From Syntrophomonadaceae bacterium (GTDB lineage Bacteria > Bacillota_D > Dethiobacteria > DTU022), in contig PWUG01000310.1 in assembly GCA_003562605.1 (NCBI GenBank), forward strand, positions 1 to 9,463: a stretch of DNA of 9,463 bases. The letters run 5' to 3'. Below the pieces are notes generated by a model. The model was not told where the DNA came from and searched no databases. It worked only from the letters and a program-made list of their open reading frames with translations. Numbering within the stretch: the first letter of the stretch is position 1; the number at the start of each line of letters is the position of its first letter. The position numbers were made by a program, and so were the translations under genes. Below, one piece after another: positions 4,622 to 9,463 of this stretch.

Positions 4622-7600
4622 GGCCAGCCGAGATGGATCTTGCTGCCTGTTCTACAATGTTGAGGTGGTGGGTGAAGAATATTATTTGGGTTTTGGCTGC
4701 GAATTCGCCCAGCACTGTTAAGGCGTCTGCTGATCTCTGATCGTCAAAGTTGATTAAGAGATCGTCTAATATGATCGGCAGCGGTTCATTTTGCTCCAGG
4801 TGCCTTTCGATGCTGGCCAGGCGTAGGGCCAGGTAAAGTTGATCCAGACTCCCGTCGCTCATGCCTTCGACTTTTACCTCTTCTCCGCCCGGACGCAGAC
4901 CGAGCAAAACAGGGTTATCTTTTTCATCGAAATCAACTTTCAAGTTGGCAAATGAGCCTTTGGTCAAGCGGGAAAAATATTCCCCGGACTTCGTGATCAC
5001 CGGGCTCTGGTTTTCTTCCCGGTAGCGGTCTATTCCCCGGCGCAGCACTATGGATGCAAGGCGCAGGCGCAGGTAATCTTCGGTTTGACCCTTTAGTTGA
5101 GCAAGCATGCCTTGGGCATTTTCTGCCGCATTTGCCGCTTCTTCCGAGGCGCCTTTGACCTTTTCTTCGTATTCTTTCCTGGTTGCCCCGAAGTTACGGT
5201 TTACTTCTTCCTTGGTTTCGCCGATTTCTTCAAGTTCCTTCTTTAAAGCGTTTATTTCACCGGGCAGTTCGTCACCGTCAACCCCGTCCGTTTCTGCTAT
5301 TATCTCCTCAAGCTGCAGGCCGCCTCCCAGGGAAAGCAGCTGTTCTTCAACATTTTCGAGGTTCTCCCGCAGTTTTTGGAGGCGGTGGGCTTTTTCTTCC
5401 ATCTCCGGCAGTTCCGATTCATCCTTACAGCACGCCTCCCTGATCAGTTCTTTCAAGGCCCGATCGGTTGCCTCGATCTCTTCATCCGCTTTTTGGGCAG
5501 ACTCTTTCGCTTTTTTGATCTGCTCTTCCAGGCTGTCCAGCCTGTCCTTATCGCGTCGTGTTTTAACGGCCCTGGCCTGGAGCTGTGCTGCGGCCTGGTC
5601 TGCCGGCTGGCTGCTTAAATCGGGGGCCATCACTTTTAAAAGCTCTCCCAGCCGAGACTGGAAACCCTGCACGGTACTTTTCATGTTCTGCAGTTTGGTC
5701 TGTTTTCCGGCCAGTTCGTCTTTTTTACGGAACAGCTCTTCCAGCTTTTCCAGGTAAGCCGAGGCTGCTGCTATCGTGGTTTGCTCCGGCTGCCTGGCTT
5801 CGCTTAATGCGGCTACCCACTTTTCCTGCCATTTTTCCAGATCTGCTTCAGCAGCTTCTATGCGCCGCCGGGCGCTGTCGAGCTCTTTTGCCCGGCTTTT
5901 GCATGCTTCCTCAATATTTTTCAACCGGTTTACCGCTTCCCGGTATTTATCGCATACCTGCTGGGCCCTGTCGATGAGCATCTCCAGGGTTTCCGCCGCT
6001 TCAGTTCCCGGTTCGCCCAGGTCCTGCAGCGCTGTGCTGATCTCCTGCTTGTGGGTTTCAACCGCCTCACTTAGTTCTTTTTGCGCGGCGCGGTGTTCAT
6101 TTAACTGCTCCAGCCCGGCAATGATTTCCCGGCAGCTGCCCAGCCAGCTCTGCATTTCAGGCGGGCTTAAGGGTTCGATGTTAGCCAGGGCCCAGGCGGC
6201 CTTCCATTCCTCCTTCAGGCTTTCTTTCTTTTGCTGCAGGCCCTCAAGCTGTTCATTTAACCGGCTGATTGTTTCCTGTGACTGTTCAATCGCCGAAAGC
6301 AAAAGGGTTTTTCTTTCCACCCGGTTCGCCTCGTAGCGCAGGCGATCGGAGATTTCGTCGCTTTTTGTCACGCTCGATTCGTAGGCTGCGTCCAGCGGTT
6401 GGTCCGCGTTGAAGTTCTCTTCTTCTGCTTCGTCCCGCTGTCCTTCCAGCCAGGCCCTGCGGATTAAACGCCAGCCCTGCTGCCGGTGTTCCCGGGTTTT
6501 ATGCAGTATTTCCTCTGTGGGCACCTCACCGGACAGGCCTCCGCCTTCCAGCTGCTGAAGGCTGGACTGCAGGTTTTTCTCTTCTTCCGTAATTTTATCT
6601 GCAGTATTTTGAGTTTCATTATCCATTGCCCTGAAACGATCTTCGAAGGAACGGACAGTCTCGCTAAGCGGTAGCTCGGTGTGCTGCACTTCATAGAGCG
6701 TCCCCGTCCACAGGCCTAAGGCTTCTAATTTGTTCTGCAGCTTAATTTCCAGGGCTGCCGCTGCGCTGTTCTTTTTGCCCAACTCTTCTTCTAGGTTTCC
6801 TTTTTTTCTCACCCGGTTCAGGACATTTAGAAGGTCGGAAGCATCTCCGCGGGGGGTAATATTTGCTTTTTCTTCAGCCAGATTCTCTAAAGAAAACTCG
6901 ATCTCGCTGACCTTTTCCCGGGCAGTTTTACAGGCTTGATCAAGGGGCATGTAGTCCTCAGCCAGCTGCCTTATTTCTTTTATCCTGGTGAGCGGCAACC
7001 GCAGCGCTTCGGCTTCTTCGATGGTTGAAAGTGATGGGGCCAGGGAACGCAGCAGGGCAGTGGCTGCTGCTTCCAGCTCATTGATTTCCCCTTCCAGGGT
7101 GGGAATCTCCTTTACATGGCTGCGGTAGGTATGGAGGCGTTCCTGTAGGGCGGTGATATCGCCTTCATGTTCTAATATTTCCGGGGAAATAGAGATCTGG
7201 TCGGTATCATTTTGAAGTCTTTCCAGGTCATTTACGGCCTGCTCTTTGGCCTGGGCAGCGTTTTTGCGCCTGTTTTGCAGCGCGGTGCGTTCTTCCCTGA
7301 AGGCAGGGGAGAGCTCGGGCACTACGCCGAGGGCTGCCATCTCCTCGAGATAGCTATTGCGCCGGGCAACGAGCGGCATTGTGTTCTGCAGCCTTTCCAG
7401 CTGCGATACCTTTTTGGTGATCTCTTTTTCTTCATCTTTCAGTTTCTCGGCCATGTCTTTCTCGTCGAAATATTTTTCCTCGATCTCTTCCCAGTTGCGG
7501 GGTGCGAGGGCAAGCTCGTTAATCTTCTGTTTCAACTCGTAGTATATCTTAAGGCCGCTGTTAATGAGCGGCTTTGAACCGCTCGGCTTATACAGTTCAC

Positions 7601-8105
7601 CTGACTCGTTATCTAATTCGGTGATCACTTCCCGCAGGCCGCTGATCCCTGTTGCCGCCTCAAAGAGGGCTTCTCCGAGCGCCCCCCGGCCCTGGAGGAG
7701 TTCTTCCCCGCCCCGGCGCAGGCGGTGATGGTCCATGCCAAACATGACGGTGAAAAGCTCCCGGTTGATGCCGCCGAGGAACTGCAGGAGGACTGCTTCG
7801 GGCACGGGGTTGTTTTCCTCATCGAGGAGGGTATTTTTTGTCCCTTTGCGGCGGGTTAGGGTTAGCTCCCCGCCATCGCCGGTTTTTAGGATGGCTTCAA
7901 TACGCAGTTTATCCGTGGGATAATAATGGGCATCGGGGCTAACGTGGGGTATGCCGTAGAGGAAGTCGCCGACGGCCCGCAGTACGGTGCTTTTGCCGGC
8001 TTCGTTTAAACCGTAGACCAGGGTAAAAGCGGGGCTGCTGCCAAAATCAAGTTCAAGATCGGTAAAGGATCCGAATGCTTTGAGGTTGATTTTTTTAATC
8101 TTCAC
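4605..8105 (-). CDS. yhaN: YhaN-like SbcC/Rad50-type ATPase
   Basis: A 1166-residue ATPase of the SMC/Rad50/SbcC type, closest in layout to Bacillus YhaN (AAA_27, COG4717). The N-terminal lobe has the FGSF-LDF start (11-22) and Walker A GLNEAGKST (32-40). About 170-1020 is almost all charged heptad-rich coiled coil. The C-terminal lobe holds the ABC signature SDGSLDQLYLALRLA (1083-1097), Walker B LPIILDD (1109-1115), D-loop INFDD (1118-1122) and the switch histidine in FFTHH (1143-1147). No CxxC zinc-hook motif is present; the only paired cysteines are adjacent (EACCKDE). It is on the long side for YhaN. The GTG start (8105-8103) overlaps the TGA of the upstream phosphoesterase gene (GTGA), with AAGGAGGG nine bases upstream. 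By analogy with SbcCD/Mre11-Rad50, ATP binding would control nuclease access to DNA ends; the role of YhaN itself is poorly defined. Confidence 0.93.
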   Translation of the reverse strand: MKIKKINLKAFGSFTDLELDFGSSPAFTLVYGLNEAGKSTVLRAVGDFLYGIPHVSPDAHYYPTDKLRIEAILKTGDGGELTLTRRKGTKNTLLDEENNPVPEAVLLQFLGGINRELFTVMFGMDHHRLRRGGEELLQGRGALGEALFEAATGISGLREVITELDNESGELYKPSGSKPLINSGLKIYYELKQKINELALAPRNWEEIEEKYFDEKDMAEKLKDEEKEITKKVSQLERLQNTMPLVARRNSYLEEMAALGVVPELSPAFREERTALQNRRKNAAQAKEQAVNDLERLQNDTDQISISPEILEHEGDITALQERLHTYRSHVKEIPTLEGEINELEAAATALLRSLAPSLSTIEEAEALRLPLTRIKEIRQLAEDYMPLDQACKTAREKVSEIEFSLENLAEEKANITPRGDASDLLNVLNRVRKKGNLEEELGKKNSAAAALEIKLQNKLEALGLWTGTLYEVQHTELPLSETVRSFEDRFRAMDNETQNTADKITEEEKNLQSSLQQLEGGGLSGEVPTEEILHKTREHRQQGWRLIRRAWLEGQRDEAEEENFNADQPLDAAYESSVTKSDEISDRLRYEANRVERKTLLLSAIEQSQETISRLNEQLEGLQQKKESLKEEWKAAWALANIEPLSPPEMQSWLGSCREIIAGLEQLNEHRAAQKELSEAVETHKQEISTALQDLGEPGTEAAETLEMLIDRAQQVCDKYREAVNRLKNIEEACKSRAKELDSARRRIEAAEADLEKWQEKWVAALSEARQPEQTTIAAASAYLEKLEELFRKKDELAGKQTKLQNMKSTVQGFQSRLGELLKVMAPDLSSQPADQAAAQLQARAVKTRRDKDRLDSLEEQIKKAKESAQKADEEIEATDRALKELIREACCKDESELPEMEEKAHRLQKLRENLENVEEQLLSLGGGLQLEEIIAETDGVDGDELPGEINALKKELEEIGETKEEVNRNFGATRKEYEEKVKGASEEAANAAENAQGMLAQLKGQTEDYLRLRLASIVLRRGIDRYREENQSPVITKSGEYFSRLTKGSFANLKVDFDEKDNPVLLGLRPGGEEVKVEGMSDGSLDQLYLALRLASIERHLEQNEPLPIILDDLLINFDDQRSADALTVLGEFAAKTQIIFFTHHLNIVEQAARSISAGQKITL

Positions 8106-9367
8106 CGGCTCTCGCCCTCCTTTTGCAGAAGACGGGAGGCAATCAAAGCTTCTACCTCGGGCAGGAGTTCCTGCAGGTATTTGCTGCCGGCAGCATCCGC
8201 TTCACCATCTTTAAATAGCTCTGAGGGCAGGTTGTTGAGGTCGCGTTCCAATTCGGAGCTCAGTTCTACCAGAAAATGTTCATCTTCACTCAGCTCTGCC
8301 GCGTATTGCAGCAGGTAAACGATGGGGCTGCCCTGGGGCAGGTCTTCCGCTGCAGCCAGGGGGGTGGTTTTTAGTTTAACTTTCTCAATCCAAACCCGGT
8401 TCTGGCCCCTGTCGGCGGTGATAGCGCGCAGATCGTTCAACAGGCGGTCCCGATCGCCGGCTAGCCTGTGGTGGGCGCTGCAGGCACCGCTGATGATTAA
8501 GCGCAGGGCTAAAAACTGTCCTTCGTTACGGCTGATGGCCTCATCGATCCCCTGCTCGGTTCGCTCCAGGATTTGATCGTATATTTCGGCGCCGCCGGCG
8601 TCTACCAGGCAGGTATCCCAGCGCAGAACATCGAGTGGCCTGAGCGTGAAGGATTCCACCCGCCCGTTTTGAACCTGCACCAGGGCACAGCCCTTCACAC
8701 CGGTTTCCCTGATGTGGCGGCCCTGGGTGTTGCCGGAGAATACAATCCAGGGGTCTTCACTGAGCGTTTCAGCTTTGTGGACATGACCCAGGGCCCAGTA
8801 ATCGTAGCCCTTATTTTTCAAGTAGCCGGGGCCGCAGGGGGCGTAGTTTTCGTGCCCTTCCCGCCCCGTAGCGCTGGTGTGCAACAGGCCGATGTTAAAA
8901 TAGTCTTTGACCGGTTGCGGGTAACTGCGCGATAAATCTTCGTTAACCGCCGGGGTGAGAAAGCCCCGGCCGTGTATGGCCACGCCCAGTTGGTCGAGCT
9001 TGATAGTTTCAGGTTTTGATGTGGAAAAATCTATAACGTTGTCCGGCAGGCGGAGGCTGCGGGTGATCTGGCTGGCAGCGTCGTGGTTGCCGCGGACAAT
9101 GAAAACCTTTATACCCTTTTCCCTGAGCCTGGCCATCTGCGAGACAAAGTAAAGGCCCGTGTTGTAATCGCGCCAGTCGCCATCGTAGAGGTCCCCGGCG
9201 ATGAGCAAAAAGTCGATATTTTCCTGCAGGGCTAACTGGACCATGTTGTAAAAAGCTTTGCGTGTAGCGCCCCGAACTTGTTCCACTGGCGCCCCCGCGT
9301 AACGTTCAAGGCCCAGCAGAGGGCTGTCCAGGTGAATATCCGCAGCGTGTATAAATTTAAAATCCAT
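8102..9367 (-). CDS. yhaO: YhaO-like SbcD/Mre11-type metallophosphoesterase
   Basis: A 421-residue calcineurin-like phosphoesterase, matching YhaO (COG0420). The metal-binding motifs are complete: DIH (10-12), GDLYD (58-62), GNHD (93-96), His163 in LLHTS, and GHVH (194-197). A capping domain follows from about 230, with a charged helical C-terminus (360-421) that in Mre11/SbcD relatives contacts the ATPase coiled coil. I choose the ATG at 9367-9365 because MDFKFIHAADIHLD is the family's usual start and GGTGGTGC lies just upstream. A TTG at 9385 would add six residues without a good ribosome binding site. Predicted role: Mn-dependent DNA nuclease subunit acting with the YhaN-like ATPase, to which it is coupled by a 4-base overlap. 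All catalytic residues are present, so it should be active. Confidence 0.93.
   Translation of the reverse strand: MDFKFIHAADIHLDSPLLGLERYAGAPVEQVRGATRKAFYNMVQLALQENIDFLLIAGDLYDGDWRDYNTGLYFVSQMARLREKGIKVFIVRGNHDAASQITRSLRLPDNVIDFSTSKPETIKLDQLGVAIHGRGFLTPAVNEDLSRSYPQPVKDYFNIGLLHTSATGREGHENYAPCGPGYLKNKGYDYWALGHVHKAETLSEDPWIVFSGNTQGRHIRETGVKGCALVQVQNGRVESFTLRPLDVLRWDTCLVDAGGAEIYDQILERTEQGIDEAISRNEGQFLALRLIISGACSAHHRLAGDRDRLLNDLRAITADRGQNRVWIEKVKLKTTPLAAAEDLPQGSPIVYLLQYAAELSEDEHFLVELSSELERDLNNLPSELFKDGEADAAGSKYLQELLPEVEALIASRLLQKEGESR
8115..8122 (-). promoter_or_regulatory. Ribosome binding site for yhaN within yhaO
   Basis: AAGGAGGG on the minus strand lies nine bases before the GTG at 8105-8103, inside the last codons of the phosphoesterase gene. 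It decides the GTG as start and supports translational coupling. Confidence 0.75.
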
Positions 9368-9463
9368 ATAGCACCACCGATTCAAAGTTTTTGCAGCAGG
9401 GGGATGGGGTACCTGCTACACCCGGCCGGGCGGGAAACAGACTAGCTAGCGTAGAAGGCAGTC

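Noticed and set aside
5107..7577. Several long plus-strand frames rich in Ser, Phe and Pro
   Set aside because: They are antisense to the coiled coil of the YhaN-like gene; the Glu/Lys-rich codons there create open complementary frames.
9368..9385. TTG start adding six residues to the YhaO-like protein
   Set aside because: No proper ribosome binding site before it, while the ATG at 9367 gives the family's normal N-terminus and has GGTGGTGC upstream.
9386..9463. Possible upstream gene or promoter at the right edge
   Set aside because: Minus-strand frames contain stops (CTAGCTAG area) and there is no convincing -10/-35 pair; only a CCCGGCCGGG palindrome (9420-9429 area) is seen, without context.
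1..9463. CRISPR array, tRNA or rRNA genes
   Set aside because: No spaced direct repeats of suitable length and no tRNA-like cloverleaf or rRNA core sequence noticed on reading both strands.

Overview
The window looks like chromosomal DNA of a Gram-positive anaerobe of the Clostridia, perhaps a Peptococcaceae-type organism (Pelotomaculum/Desulfotomaculum-like). This is an inference. It rests on the YhaO/YhaN pair, strong AGGAGG-type ribosome binding sites, frequent GTG starts, a crotonase next to an NDP-forming acyl-CoA synthetase, and DUF1670 and SatD/DUF3307 families. No rRNA or marker gene fixes the taxon.

Left edge (1-1037, minus strand): an enoyl-CoA hydratase gene is followed after one base by the 5' part of an NDP-forming acyl-CoA synthetase gene that runs off the window. 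A plausible promoter lies at about 1131-1160. Together they suggest acyl-CoA metabolism with thioester energy recovered as ATP, or the reverse activation.

Centre-left (about 1187-2292, plus strand): no intact gene, only a chain of remnants. The C-terminal part of an ABC-2 type exporter permease runs into an N- and C-truncated DUF1670-like gene. That remnant ends next to a 25-bp-arm inverted repeat (2201-2254).

Centre (2266-3684, minus strand): an intact, visibly AT-richer two-gene unit made of a SatD-family protein and a polytopic DUF3307 membrane protein. They are separated by 45 bases holding repeated GGCGAAT/ATTCGCC motifs. The SatD N-terminal domain follows the motif layout of class III nucleotidyl cyclases, and DUF3307 has a His/Asp network typical of membrane metal enzymes. 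The pair is the best candidate here for an uncharacterised system, possibly cyclic-nucleotide signalling or stress response.

Centre-right (3685-4604): about 900 bases without an intact gene. They contain a C-terminal remnant resembling Asp/Glu/hydantoin racemases, a 40-codon minus-strand remnant of unknown family, and some palindromes. The remnants on both sides of the SatD/DUF3307 pair suggest an accessory, rearranged region.

Right (4605-9367, minus strand): a translationally coupled yhaO-yhaN operon encoding an SbcD-like metallophosphoesterase and a 1166-residue SbcC/Rad50-like coiled-coil ATPase. These are expected to form a DNA-processing nuclease complex.
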